Below are positions 1 through 6,057 of a DNA stretch of 6,124 nt, piece by piece (the stretch's first letter is position 1; each line of letters opens with the position of its first letter). The stretch is from Sneathiella sp. (GTDB lineage Bacteria; Pseudomonadota; Alphaproteobacteria; Sneathiellales; Sneathiellaceae). The stretch spans positions 1 through 6,124 of the forward strand of contig JAESPT010000397.1 of the NCBI GenBank assembly GCA_016765515.1, written 5' to 3'. The notes under the pieces are model-generated. The model saw only the letters and a list, made by a program, of their open reading frames with translations. It did no database searches and was not told where the DNA came from. The translations under genes and the position numbers were made by a program.

Positions 1-888
1 AAAGAGACCTGTTTTTGGAACTTGTTTAATGATGATGCAGATTATCTACTGCGCTGTAAAAGCGGTGTATTGGTCAATATTTCTGGAAATCATATTCCGC
101 AGGGCGGATATGTACTCACTTTCACAGATATCACAAAACAAAAGGAGTGGGAGAACCAGCTGTTTCATGCAAAAGAGAAAGCTGAAGCTGCAAGTGTCAG
201 TAAAACGAGCTTTCTTGCCAATGTAAGCCACGAATTGAGAACACCGCTAAATGCGATCATTGGCTTTGCTGAAATGATAAATAAAGAAGTTTTTGGACCG
301 TTAGATAATCCGAGATATGGGGATTACGTACGACATATTCAAGACAGTGGATCGCAACTTTTAAGGCTGATAAATAACCTACTCGATCTTTCAAAGGTTG
401 AGGCTGGAAAATTTGTCCGTGAAGATGGGGATGTAAATCTCTCTGAGCTGATTAAAAATACGATGATGTATTTCTCAGGTCAGGCCCAGGATAACGGCAT
501 TAATCTGGTATTGGAGGAAAAAGTTGAACTCGGCATAATTCAAGCCGATGAAAATGCTCTGCGGCAAATCCTTTTAAACCTTCTGTCAAACGCGTTGAAA
601 TTCACGCCAAAAGGGGGTGACGTTACGGTCATCATAGATAAGATTCAAGATAAGTACTTGCAGGTAACTGTTCAGGATACAGGGATCGGTATGGAAGAAA
701 AATCAATCGCTGTTGCTTTGCAGCCTTTTGGTCAAATTGAAAATACCTTTAATCGAAAATACCCAGGAACTGGTTTGGGGTTGCCGTTAGTGGTTTCGCT
801 GACAGAACTACATGATGGCCATTTTGATATTCAGAGTTCTCTTGGTGACGGCACAATTTGCAGTATCTCCATTCCCATAAAATACTGA
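1..888 (+). CDS. PAS-HisKA-HATPase sensor histidine kinase (PleC/DivJ-like), 3' part
   Basis: This is the C-terminal 295 residues of a sensor histidine kinase. The frame is open to base 1, so the true start lies outside the window; the TTG at 22 is internal. Visible in order: the end of a PAS-like domain (GGYVLTFTDITKQK, about residues 35-48), a short helical linker, and a HisKA dimerisation domain with H-box SHELRTPLNAIIGF whose phospho-acceptor His is residue 77 (codon 229-231). Next comes a HATPase_c domain with N-box (LLNLLSNALKF, about 191-201), G1 box DTGIGM (226-231), F box PFGQIE and G2 box GTGLGLPL (256-263). The stretch FGPLDNPRYGDYVRHIQDSG after the H-box is typical of alphaproteobacterial PleC/DivJ-type kinases. 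All catalytic boxes are intact, so the enzyme should autophosphorylate and pass phosphate to a response regulator. No receiver domain follows, so it is not a C-terminal hybrid. Its signal and partner cannot be read here; upstream transmembrane or PAS segments may exist. Confidence 0.93.
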   Translation, partial: KETCFWNLFNDDADYLLRCKSGVLVNISGNHIPQGGYVLTFTDITKQKEWENQLFHAKEKAEAASVSKTSFLANVSHELRTPLNAIIGFAEMINKEVFGPLDNPRYGDYVRHIQDSGSQLLRLINNLLDLSKVEAGKFVREDGDVNLSELIKNTMMYFSGQAQDNGINLVLEEKVELGIIQADENALRQILLNLLSNALKFTPKGGDVTVIIDKIQDKYLQVTVQDTGIGMEEKSIAVALQPFGQIENTFNRKYPGTGLGLPLVVSLTELHDGHFDIQSSLGDGTICSISIPIKY

Positions 889-905
889 AATATAGTGAGC
901 TGGAT

Positions 906-1238
906 TTATCGGAATTCTTCTTCCGATATGGCAACAGTGATACATAAGTTCATATAAGACTGAGAACTCAATTCAGTAAAATTTGCGGCTATCTGCCCGT
1001 TTTCCTGAACGCGGACAACTGTTGCGGTGAACTGGCCTTTTTCCTCAACTTCAAATATATCAATTTCACCCGACAAGATGTCCCCCTTGGACAACCCGCT
1101 CTCTGGAAAATCAATGTTGAACCCACTAGGAGACCAATTATTGGCAAGAAAAGGTTTGCCATCAATAATAAGGACAACCCGTCGTGCTGAATTTCGATGG
1201 AAAGTACGCCGATCATCTTGCTTGGGGATTTCATTCAT
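906..1238 (-). CDS. Single-domain PilZ protein (probable cyclic-di-GMP receptor)
   Basis: A 110-residue protein consisting almost entirely of one PilZ domain. Both halves of the cyclic-di-GMP binding signature are visible: RxxxR as R11-TFH-R15, and (D/N)xSxxG as NWSPSG (N34, S36, G39). A beta-rich stretch follows to about residue 90, including a VVRVQENGQIAANF strand pair typical of the barrel. With the motif complete, ligand binding is the expected property. The output is unknown because single-domain PilZ proteins act through protein partners. The ATG at 1238 is preferred over the out-of-frame ATG at 1234 because GAGG (complement of 1245-1248) lies six bases upstream. No signal peptide or membrane segment is seen, so it is probably cytosolic. 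It converges on the histidine kinase with only 17 bases between stop codons and diverges from the SDR gene. Confidence 0.86.
   Translation of the reverse strand: MNEIPKQDDRRTFHRNSARRVVLIIDGKPFLANNWSPSGFNIDFPESGLSKGDILSGEIDIFEVEEKGQFTATVVRVQENGQIAANFTELSSQSYMNLCITVAISEEEFR
907..928. terminator. Short hairpin at the kinase/PilZ convergence
   Basis: TATCGGAA at 907-914 and TTCCGATA at 921-928 are perfect inverted repeats (8 bp) around a 6-base loop. The hairpin overlaps the last codons and stop of the PilZ gene and lies just past the kinase stop. It could end transcription from either side, but no T-run follows on either strand, so intrinsic termination is doubtful. It may only limit read-through, or be a coincidence of coding sequence. 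Confidence 0.3.
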
Positions 1239-1283
1239 TTGCAGCCTCGTTACAATCAGTCATTTCCCTGTTCATGGAATATC

Positions 1284-1313
1284 GTTATGGTACTTGCAAC
1301 TTGTACTTATCAA
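1284..1313 (-). promoter_or_regulatory. Candidate sigma70-type promoter for the PilZ gene
   Basis: On the minus strand, TTGATA (complement of 1308-1313, five of six matches to TTGACA) is followed after 18 bases by CATAAC (complement of 1284-1289, four of six to TATAAT). This lies about 45 bases upstream of the PilZ start. It was found by eye in a 142-base divergent intergenic region (1239-1380) that must hold the start signals of both flanking genes. A plus-strand candidate for the SDR gene, TTGTAC at 1301-1306 with TAGATA at 1324-1329, overlaps it but is weaker. Nothing else was seen in this gap. Confidence 0.3.
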
Positions 1314-1380
1314 TCCAAAAGACTAGATACACTGTTACCGAGATAATCTAAAATTTCATTAACCGGACGCAGGTAATTTC

Positions 1381-2118
1381 ATGTCCAATGCACAAAAAAT
1401 ACTCCTTTTGACCGGTGCAAGCCGTGGTATTGGTCATGCGACTGTTAAACGCTTCAGTGCTGCAGGTTGGCGTGTGCTGACTGTTTCCAGGCAGGCATTT
1501 TCTGAGCATTGCCCGTGGGAGGGCGGTGAAGTAAATCATATTCAGTTGGATTTGTCGGACATAGACACCATGAAATCCGGTTTGGACATAATCCGCGAAA
1601 AATTGGATGGTGCTCCGTTGCAAGCGCTTGTCAATAATGCCGGTATTTCTCCAAAAGGTTCAGGGGGAGAACGGTTTAGTACTCTCAATTCTGGATATGA
1701 GGATTGGCTACACGTTTATAATGTGAATTTATTCGCACCCCTTATTTTAGCGCAAGGTTTGTTTAATGAACTTGTCGCAGGGAAGGGGGCAATTGTTAAT
1801 GTCACGTCTATTGCGGGAAGTCGTGTCCATCCCTTTGCAAGCTCTGCTTATGGGACTTCAAAAGCGGCTCTGGCGGCGATGACCAGAGAAATGGCCGCTG
1901 ATTTTGGACCGCATGGCGTGCGGGTGAATGCAATCGCTCCAGGAGAAATTGATACAGCAATCCTGTCGCCGGGTACGGAAGGTCTTGTTGCCGGGCTTCC
2001 TCTAAGAAGATTAGGGAGACCAGAGGAAGTGGCGTCGACAATCTACTTCCTGTGTGAAGCACAATCTTCCTATGTGACAGGGGCAGAAATCCATATTAAT
2101 GGCGGGCAACACGTTTAA
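1381..2118 (+). CDS. Short-chain dehydrogenase/reductase (classical SDR)
   Basis: A 245-residue classical SDR, the usual length for the family. Visible: the glycine-rich cofactor motif TGASRGIG (residues 11-18), an acidic LDLSD after strand 3 (56-60), NNAG (85-88), the conserved Asn in YNVNLF (116), and the catalytic Ser143 (VTSIAG), Tyr157 and Lys161 (YGTSK). PGEIDTAI (187-194) and the terminal VTGAEIHINGG (232-242) also fit the family. Arg15 in the glycine motif and Arg37 at the end of strand 2 hint at NADP(H) preference; this is inference. All active-site residues are present, so it should be an active, cytosolic, probably tetrameric oxidoreductase. The substrate is not readable: beta-ketoacyl reductases, sugar dehydrogenases and many others share this layout. 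The ATG at 1381 has a modest AGG at 1371-1373 seven bases upstream. It is transcribed alone, diverging from PilZ and converging on the aminotransferase. Confidence 0.93.
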   Translation: MSNAQKILLLTGASRGIGHATVKRFSAAGWRVLTVSRQAFSEHCPWEGGEVNHIQLDLSDIDTMKSGLDIIREKLDGAPLQALVNNAGISPKGSGGERFSTLNSGYEDWLHVYNVNLFAPLILAQGLFNELVAGKGAIVNVTSIAGSRVHPFASSAYGTSKAALAAMTREMAADFGPHGVRVNAIAPGEIDTAILSPGTEGLVAGLPLRRLGRPEEVASTIYFLCEAQSSYVTGAEIHINGGQHV

Positions 2119-2150
2119 AGAGCATTTCGCCTGATATCTAACATTGGAAA

Positions 2151-2174
2151 AGGCATGTGGTATACCACATGCCT
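2151..2174. terminator. 24-bp perfect palindrome, probable terminator between convergent genes
   Basis: AGGCATGTGGTA at 2151-2162 is followed at once by its exact reverse complement, giving a 24-bp perfect palindrome. As RNA it would form about a 10-bp GC-containing stem closed by a four-base loop. It sits between the stop of the SDR gene (2118) and the stop of the aminotransferase (2184). On the minus strand the stem is followed by TTTTCC (AAAA at 2148-2151), which fits an intrinsic terminator for the aminotransferase. On the plus strand the trailing sequence GTCTCATC is poorer in T, so termination of the SDR transcript is less certain. Confidence 0.62.
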
Positions 2175-2183
2175 GTCTCATCA

Positions 2184-3587
2184 CTATGAATTTCGCCAGT
2201 CGTTGGCTGTCGCCAACTGTTCAGTCCTATCAAGCCCCTTTGTGAAAAGATCGAACATCTTGTTTATCTCCTCCGCCGTGATGATGAGCGGGGGACACAG
2301 GGCAATGTTGTCACCGGCAACTGCGCGACTGATAAGCCCTTCTTCTTGCATAAGGCCAACGGCTTTTGCACCAACGGCGAGGCTGCTGTCAAAGGATCGT
2401 TTTGTTGGCTTGTCGGCCACAAGTTCCGCAGCTCCGACTAAACCGCTGACCCGGACCTCACCAACAAGAGGATGATCGGCAAGAGCGTTAAATCGCTCAT
2501 TGAACAGGGGCATAACGGATTGAACATGATCGATGATGTTCCGTTCTTCCATCAATTCCATGGTGCGAAGCGCAACGGCGGCCGGAACTGGATGTCCTGA
2601 ATAGGTATATCCATGATTGAAGGCGCCGTGTTTCTCACTTTGCTTGACCATGGACTGGTATATGTCTTCTGACACCATAACCGCAGCGATAGGAAGATAG
2701 GCGCTGGAAAGAGCTTTTGCGCAACTCAATATATCCGGTTTCATGCCATAGGTTTGCGATCCCCACATCTCGCCCGTGCGGCCAAATCCGCAGATTACTT
2801 CATCCGCGACCAGTAGAACGTCATATTTTTTTAAGACCACCTGTATTTTTTCGAAATATCCTTTTGGCGGAACTATGACCCCCCCAGCGCCCATAACCGG
2901 CTCTGCAATAAATGCGGCGACCGTTTCCGGGCCCTCAGACAGGATCAGCTCTTCTAATTCATCGGCCATGCGGGTTGCAAATTCTTCCTCCGACTCACCG
3001 TCTTTGCCATATCGGTAGAAATGCGGACAACTGGTATGCATTATATTCTGGATAGGCAGGTCAAAATCATTATGCAGGGGCGGCAGTCCGGTCATGCTTG
3101 CCGCGGCTACGGTCACGCCATGATAAGCTTTCTGACGGCTGATGATTTTCTTTTTATCCCGCCGACCGAGCGCATTATTATAATACCAAATCAGCTTTAC
3201 AACAGTATCGTTGGCTTCAGATCCTGAATTGGTAAAGAAGACTTTTGAAAAGTCCGCCGGGGCAATTTCCAGCAACTTCTCGGCCAAAAGAATGCCAGGT
3301 TCCGTCGATTTACTGGCAAAAGAGTGATAATATGGCAGCTTGTGCATTTGCTTGATTGCTGCATCAATCAATTCCTGCTCTCCAAATCCGAAGGAGGTGC
3401 ACCATAATCCAGCCAGTCCCTCAATATATTCTTTGCCATTGTCGTCATAGACGTAGATGCCCTTGCCTGTTTCAATAATCAGTGGGCCTTGTTTTTCGTG
3501 CGCAGACAAATTCGTATAGGGGTGGATCAAGCTCTTGACATCACGACTGGCAAGCGAGTTGCCTTGGCTCAAATTTGGACTGCTCAT
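2184..3587 (-). CDS. Class III PLP-dependent aminotransferase (GABA/putrescine:pyruvate transaminase-like)
   Basis: A 467-residue fold-type I, class III aminotransferase of usual length. Key sites: GLWC (60-63), the cofactor-phosphate loop NSGSEAN (120-126), Tyr155-His156-Gly157 stacking on the PLP ring, the Asp262 region in LLVADEVICGFGRTG (258-272), and Schiff-base Lys291 in CAKALSSAYLP. FNHGYTYSGHP (323-333) and Arg421 in SRAVAGDN, placed like the substrate-carboxylate Arg of omega-transaminases, are also present. Remembered family sequences point to the pyruvate-dependent omega-amine group. KALSSAYLP, the QSEKHG-to-TYSGHP block and the ERNII block resemble plant GABA:pyruvate transaminase and bacterial putrescine/omega-transaminases. 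The exact amine donor (GABA, putrescine, beta-alanine, taurine or another) is not determined. The ATG at 3587 has a good AAGGA site (complement of 3594-3598) seven bases before it. It is cytosolic, monocistronic, and diverges from the hydrolase gene. Confidence 0.93.
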   Translation of the reverse strand: MSSPNLSQGNSLASRDVKSLIHPYTNLSAHEKQGPLIIETGKGIYVYDDNGKEYIEGLAGLWCTSFGFGEQELIDAAIKQMHKLPYYHSFASKSTEPGILLAEKLLEIAPADFSKVFFTNSGSEANDTVVKLIWYYNNALGRRDKKKIISRQKAYHGVTVAAASMTGLPPLHNDFDLPIQNIMHTSCPHFYRYGKDGESEEEFATRMADELEELILSEGPETVAAFIAEPVMGAGGVIVPPKGYFEKIQVVLKKYDVLLVADEVICGFGRTGEMWGSQTYGMKPDILSCAKALSSAYLPIAAVMVSEDIYQSMVKQSEKHGAFNHGYTYSGHPVPAAVALRTMELMEERNIIDHVQSVMPLFNERFNALADHPLVGEVRVSGLVGAAELVADKPTKRSFDSSLAVGAKAVGLMQEEGLISRAVAGDNIALCPPLIITAEEINKMFDLFTKGLDRTEQLATANDWRNS

Positions 3588-3633
3588 GGGATTTCCTTAA
3601 CGAGAAATTCTGTGGATGGTTTTGTTGGTGATA

Positions 3634-3662
3634 AAGCTAATGCCAGATAGAAGATACGTCAA
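3634..3662 (-). promoter_or_regulatory. Candidate promoter for the aminotransferase gene
   Basis: On the minus strand, TTGACG (complement of 3657-3662, five of six to TTGACA) is followed at 17-base spacing by TAGCTT (complement of 3634-3639, three of six to TATAAT). It lies about 47 bases upstream of the start codon in the 145-base divergent gap 3588-3732. The -35 box and spacing are good; the -10 is poor, so activation by a regulator is possible. Confidence 0.38.
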
Positions 3663-3675
3663 TTCATCAAGAGTA

Positions 3676-3705
3676 TTGTCGTGGACCTTTCTTCATGTCT
3701 AAATA
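3676..3705 (+). promoter_or_regulatory. Weak candidate promoter for the alpha/beta hydrolase gene
   Basis: TTGTCG at 3676-3681 and TAAATA at 3700-3705 are spaced by 18 bases, and the run from 3700 on is AT-rich. The distance to the start at 3733 leaves a short leader. Matches to consensus are only moderate, so this is a placement guess within the divergent intergenic region. Confidence 0.22.
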
Positions 3706-3732
3706 ATCAAAAGAAAAATGAGGAGAAGGCTA

Positions 3733-4677
3733 ATGGGGAGTTTCAAGGTCACCGCGAAAGATGGGGTACACGTTCATGTCCATGAATGGCTTCCGGAAGG
3801 AGACGTCAAAGGGGTTGTGCAGATTGCACATGGTATGGCTGAGCATGGTGCCCGTTACGAACGATTTGCAAAATTCCTGAACACGGCTGGATATGCTGTC
3901 TATGCGGATGATCATCGGGGGCATGGCTTAACTATTCCAGAAGGAGCAGTTCCAGGGCATATGGCTGATACGGACGGCTGGACAAAGGCCGTTGAAGATT
4001 TGAACGGGATCAATCAGGAAATATCGAAACGCCATCCCAATAAGAAGATCATGCTGATGGGACATTCTATGGGCTCTTTCATGACCCAGGATTATATGGC
4101 GCGATATGGCGATACAATTGCTGCTGCCGCTTTGTCAGCCACAAATGGTCCTGCGGGAACGCTTGGTAAGATCGCCCAACTGGTATCGCGCATTGAAAAA
4201 TTGAGAAATGGCAATGAAGGGCACAGTTCGCTTCTTGCCAATATGACGTTCAAAACATTCAATAAGGCATTTTCTCCAAATCGAACAGAGTTTGACTGGT
4301 TGAGCCGGGATGAGGCGGAAGTTGATAGATATGTGGCAGATCCTCTATGCGGGTTCGAGTGTTCCGTTGCCACCTGGATTGGCTTACTTGATGCATTGAC
4401 CCGAATTGCTTCAAATGAGGCGCTCGGCAAGATGAACAAGGACATGCCGATCTATGTATTTTCCGGCACAGATGACCCTGTGGGGGAGAAAACCAAAGGT
4501 GTGAAGCGGTTATTGAAAGCCTACGATAGTCACGGATTTTCCAAAGTTTCTCATAAATTTTATCCAGAGGGTCGGCATGAAATTTTGAATGAAACAAATC
4601 TGGATAAGGTCATGCAGGATTTTCTGACCTGGATGGAAAATGCTTTGAATATCAAGGGTGCGGATAAAGTAGGCTAA
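3733..4677 (+). CDS. Alpha/beta hydrolase, monoacylglycerol lipase/lysophospholipase type (Hydrolase_4 family)
   Basis: A 314-residue serine hydrolase. An in-frame ATG exists at 3718, but AGGAG (3721-3725) sits seven bases before the ATG at 3733 and overlaps the first candidate's codons, so 3733 is chosen. Visible, numbered from that start: the oxyanion-side HGMAEHGARYERFA (33-46), DDHRGHG (59-65), the nucleophile elbow GHSMGS with Ser112, the acid Asp248 in GTDDPVG, and the general base His282 in GRHEILNE. HGMAEH and DxRGHG are hallmarks of the monoacylglycerol lipase/lysophospholipase L2-like group, with a cap region at about 140-215. The expected reaction is hydrolysis of a monoacylglycerol, lysophospholipid or similar ester; the substrate is not fixed. 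No signal peptide or membrane segment is seen, so it is probably cytosolic. It stands alone, diverging from the aminotransferase and converging on the DUF1499 gene. Confidence 0.91.
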   Translation: MGSFKVTAKDGVHVHVHEWLPEGDVKGVVQIAHGMAEHGARYERFAKFLNTAGYAVYADDHRGHGLTIPEGAVPGHMADTDGWTKAVEDLNGINQEISKRHPNKKIMLMGHSMGSFMTQDYMARYGDTIAAAALSATNGPAGTLGKIAQLVSRIEKLRNGNEGHSSLLANMTFKTFNKAFSPNRTEFDWLSRDEAEVDRYVADPLCGFECSVATWIGLLDALTRIASNEALGKMNKDMPIYVFSGTDDPVGEKTKGVKRLLKAYDSHGFSKVSHKFYPEGRHEILNETNLDKVMQDFLTWMENALNIKGADKVG

Positions 4678-4684
4678 TCAATAA

Positions 4685-4700
4685 ATGGATGAATGGATGA
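4685..4700. repeat. Two exact tandem copies of an 8-bp unit
   Basis: ATGGATGA occurs twice back to back at 4685-4692 and 4693-4700, in the 29-base gap between the hydrolase stop and the DUF1499 stop. It has no obvious role and is the kind of short tandem that slippage can generate. Confidence 0.6.
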
Positions 4701-4716
4701 ACAATCCTATTGTTTT
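4700..4716 (+). terminator. Weak AT-rich hairpin after the hydrolase gene
   Basis: AACAAT (4700-4705) pairs with ATTGTT (4709-4714) across a CCT loop and is followed by two further T bases. It lies just past the hydrolase stop and overlaps the last codons of the convergent DUF1499 gene. The stem has only one G-C pair, so its strength as a terminator is doubtful. Confidence 0.22.
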
Positions 4717-5237
4717 GAAAGAACTAATAGCTTTTTCATCCATTGCTCAATCCGCTTTTTATTCGCGCCAAAATCAGAACCTCCGTAAATCGAACGGCTG
4801 TAGATTGCGAGGGTTGATTTATTCTCAGGCTGTTCAATAAAACTGACGGTGATTATATCTGGGTAACGCATCAATTTTGTCCGCTGAACATAATCTATCT
4901 GATTGATGTCATTGATATTCGGAAGCGGGTGAACGTTTTGTTGAGCAGACATCATTTCTGCCCATACTTTCTGCAGTTCTTTAATTGACAGGTCAAAGAG
5001 GGGGCTTGTCGTGTTGGTTTTTGCCGCGCAGTAATTCTCTGGACATAACAAATACTGATTTGGTTTTGACGTTAGTTTCAAGGTTGAAAAATTTGTCTGT
5101 TGAATCTTTCCAACAGGAAAAATAATCGAAAGGGGCTTGTCTCCTAGCGGTGTGAAAAACAGGCCAATTGCAATCACGCTTAATAAGGCTCCCAGACTAA
5201 GCAATATATTGATATTTTTTCGAATTTTAATCCTCAA
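4707..5237 (-). CDS. DUF1499 family membrane-anchored protein
   Basis: A 176-residue protein of the DUF1499 family (function unknown). A basic N-terminus (MRIKIRK) precedes one hydrophobic segment at about residues 10-29, so it is probably anchored in the inner membrane with the rest outside; the side is inferred. Family hallmarks follow: LTSKPNQYLLCPENYC with Cys65 and Cys70, SPLFDLSIKELQKVW (78-92), YVQRTKLMRYPD (116-127), and AIYSRSIYGGSDFG (144-157) leading into a basic helix. The start is uncertain. The only conventional initiator between the upstream in-frame stop (complement of 5268-5270) and the hydrophobic segment is TTG at 5237, with a weak, closely spaced GGGA before it. It begins 23 bases after the AllA-like gene's stop on the same strand, so the two are probably cotranscribed. 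No known role links them. Confidence 0.82.
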   Translation of the reverse strand: MRIKIRKNINILLSLGALLSVIAIGLFFTPLGDKPLSIIFPVGKIQQTNFSTLKLTSKPNQYLLCPENYCAAKTNTTSPLFDLSIKELQKVWAEMMSAQQNVHPLPNINDINQIDYVQRTKLMRYPDIITVSFIEQPENKSTLAIYSRSIYGGSDFGANKKRIEQWMKKLLVLSKQ

Positions 5238-5260
5238 TATCCCAACCGATATTTTTGACT

Positions 5261-5914
5261 CTATCTCTCAAGAGGTACGCTCAAGTATACGCCAAATTCC
5301 TCACCAATATTGCAGGATATACGGGCATGAACGCGCCCTTGTCGATCAAGAAATCGTTGATAGTCCTGGGTTGGGAAAATACCTTCGTGCCAGATATTAG
5401 GGTGAATATAAAGACCTTTGCTGCCGTCACACCAGAACGCAATAATTTTATCGAGAGTTAAGTCGTCGCCAGGCAACGCGACAGGGACGACGAAAGGTTT
5501 GTTATCCAAGGGATAGAACAGCTGACCGCCATCTGGATGGTAATTCATATGCCAAAGCAGCACTTGCGTGCGCGGTACAGTGGCTTGCCCCGTTGATGCG
5601 GACTGTGGGTCACAACTCCAGCCCAATACATAGTTACCGTTTACCGCTTCATTGCGGCCCATCAGGATATCGCCATCCCATGTACCGTGAAATATTCCCT
5701 CTACAAATCCACCTTCATCCCCGGTTCCATCGTCAACGGCGCGCCAACCCTGCGCGGGCCATTTGACAATTTCAATATCAAATTTATCCGGATTTTCAAC
5801 AAGGCAGCCATACCCTTCGACCGCCTCATCCGTTGCAACAACCAACGGCACTGAATGTAAGGGGAGTGACGGCTTTTCGTTCGCTTCAAATATAAAGTTT
5901 GGTGCGTTGCTCAT
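5261..5914 (-). CDS. Ureidoglycolate-lyase-like (AllA family) cupin protein
   Basis: A 217-residue protein whose C-terminal half resembles AllA. HPDGGQLFYPL (126-136), a FVVPVALPGDD strand (141-151), and GLYIHPNIWHEGIF (167-180) line up by eye with HPLGTQAFIPM, the FVVVVALGDD strand and YHRNVWHHPLF remembered from E. coli AllA. AllA releases urea from (S)-ureidoglycolate to give glyoxylate in allantoin breakdown. Candidate active-site or metal residues are His126, His171 and His176. It is longer than E. coli AllA (about 160 residues), with an extra block at about 60-120 and a distinct tail (RVHARISCN, EEFGVYLSVPL). It may therefore be a subfamily with another substrate, and no other allantoin gene is visible. 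The ATG at 5914 has only a poor AAGAAA upstream and lies inside the Lrp fragment, out of frame with it, so coupled translation is possible. DUF1499 follows downstream. Confidence 0.68.
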   Translation of the reverse strand: MSNAPNFIFEANEKPSLPLHSVPLVVATDEAVEGYGCLVENPDKFDIEIVKWPAQGWRAVDDGTGDEGGFVEGIFHGTWDGDILMGRNEAVNGNYVLGWSCDPQSASTGQATVPRTQVLLWHMNYHPDGGQLFYPLDNKPFVVPVALPGDDLTLDKIIAFWCDGSKGLYIHPNIWHEGIFPTQDYQRFLDRQGRVHARISCNIGEEFGVYLSVPLER

Positions 5915-6047
5915 GATTTCTTATACGGCGCCAGCACGGCGATGAAGAAAGCCCAACCTTGTCAGCGATTTCTGCCACCGAAAGTGCCGCATCATTTTGA
6001 ATGACGTGCAGTATTTTGGCGTCAATATTATCAAGCTTTATAGACAT
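5886..6047 (-). pseudogene. Truncated Lrp/AsnC-family regulator, helix-turn-helix only
   Basis: A 53-codon reading frame starting at ATG 6047, with a short purine-rich GAGA (complement of 6054-6057) six bases upstream. The first 44 residues match the AsnC-type HTH closely: LDNIDAKILHVIQND, then LSVAEIADKVGLSSSP, then CWRRIRN, which covers all three helices including the recognition helix. At residue 44, where normal Lrp proteins (about 150-160 residues) continue with LEE-G-VI and the ligand-binding RAM domain, the sequence becomes NHEQRTKLYI and stops. No RAM-like sequence exists in any frame before or after. The last 29 bases overlap the start of the AllA-like gene in another frame. Most simply it is a remnant left by a deletion fusing a regulator's 5' end to the lyase gene. 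It might still act as an HTH miniprotein or a translated leader. Oligomerisation and effector sensing through RAM should be lost. Confidence 0.78.
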
Positions 6048-6057
6048 AATATTTCTC

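Noticed and set aside
989..1326. Open frames on both strands overlapping the PilZ gene (81 and 99 codons).
   Set aside because: They are alternative-frame shadows; only the 110-residue frame carries a recognised motif set (RxxxR and NxSxxG) with a ribosome site.
3718..3732. Earlier in-frame ATG for the alpha/beta hydrolase (five extra residues, MRRRL).
   Set aside because: The strong AGGAG site at 3721-3725 overlaps those codons and is ideally spaced for the ATG at 3733; no good ribosome site precedes 3718.
4092..4445. Minus-strand open frame of about 117 codons opposite the hydrolase.
   Set aside because: It is an antisense shadow of a gene with an intact catalytic triad; the translation is low-complexity and shows no domain.
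4685..4840. Short plus-strand frame of 51 codons starting in the ATGGATGA tandem repeat.
   Set aside because: It lies almost wholly antisense to the well-supported DUF1499 gene, has no clear ribosome site, and its translation resembles nothing known.
5137..5461. Plus-strand frames of 87 and 68 codons across the AllA-like/DUF1499 junction.
   Set aside because: They are antisense to two family-matched genes, with no ribosome site and no recognisable protein features.
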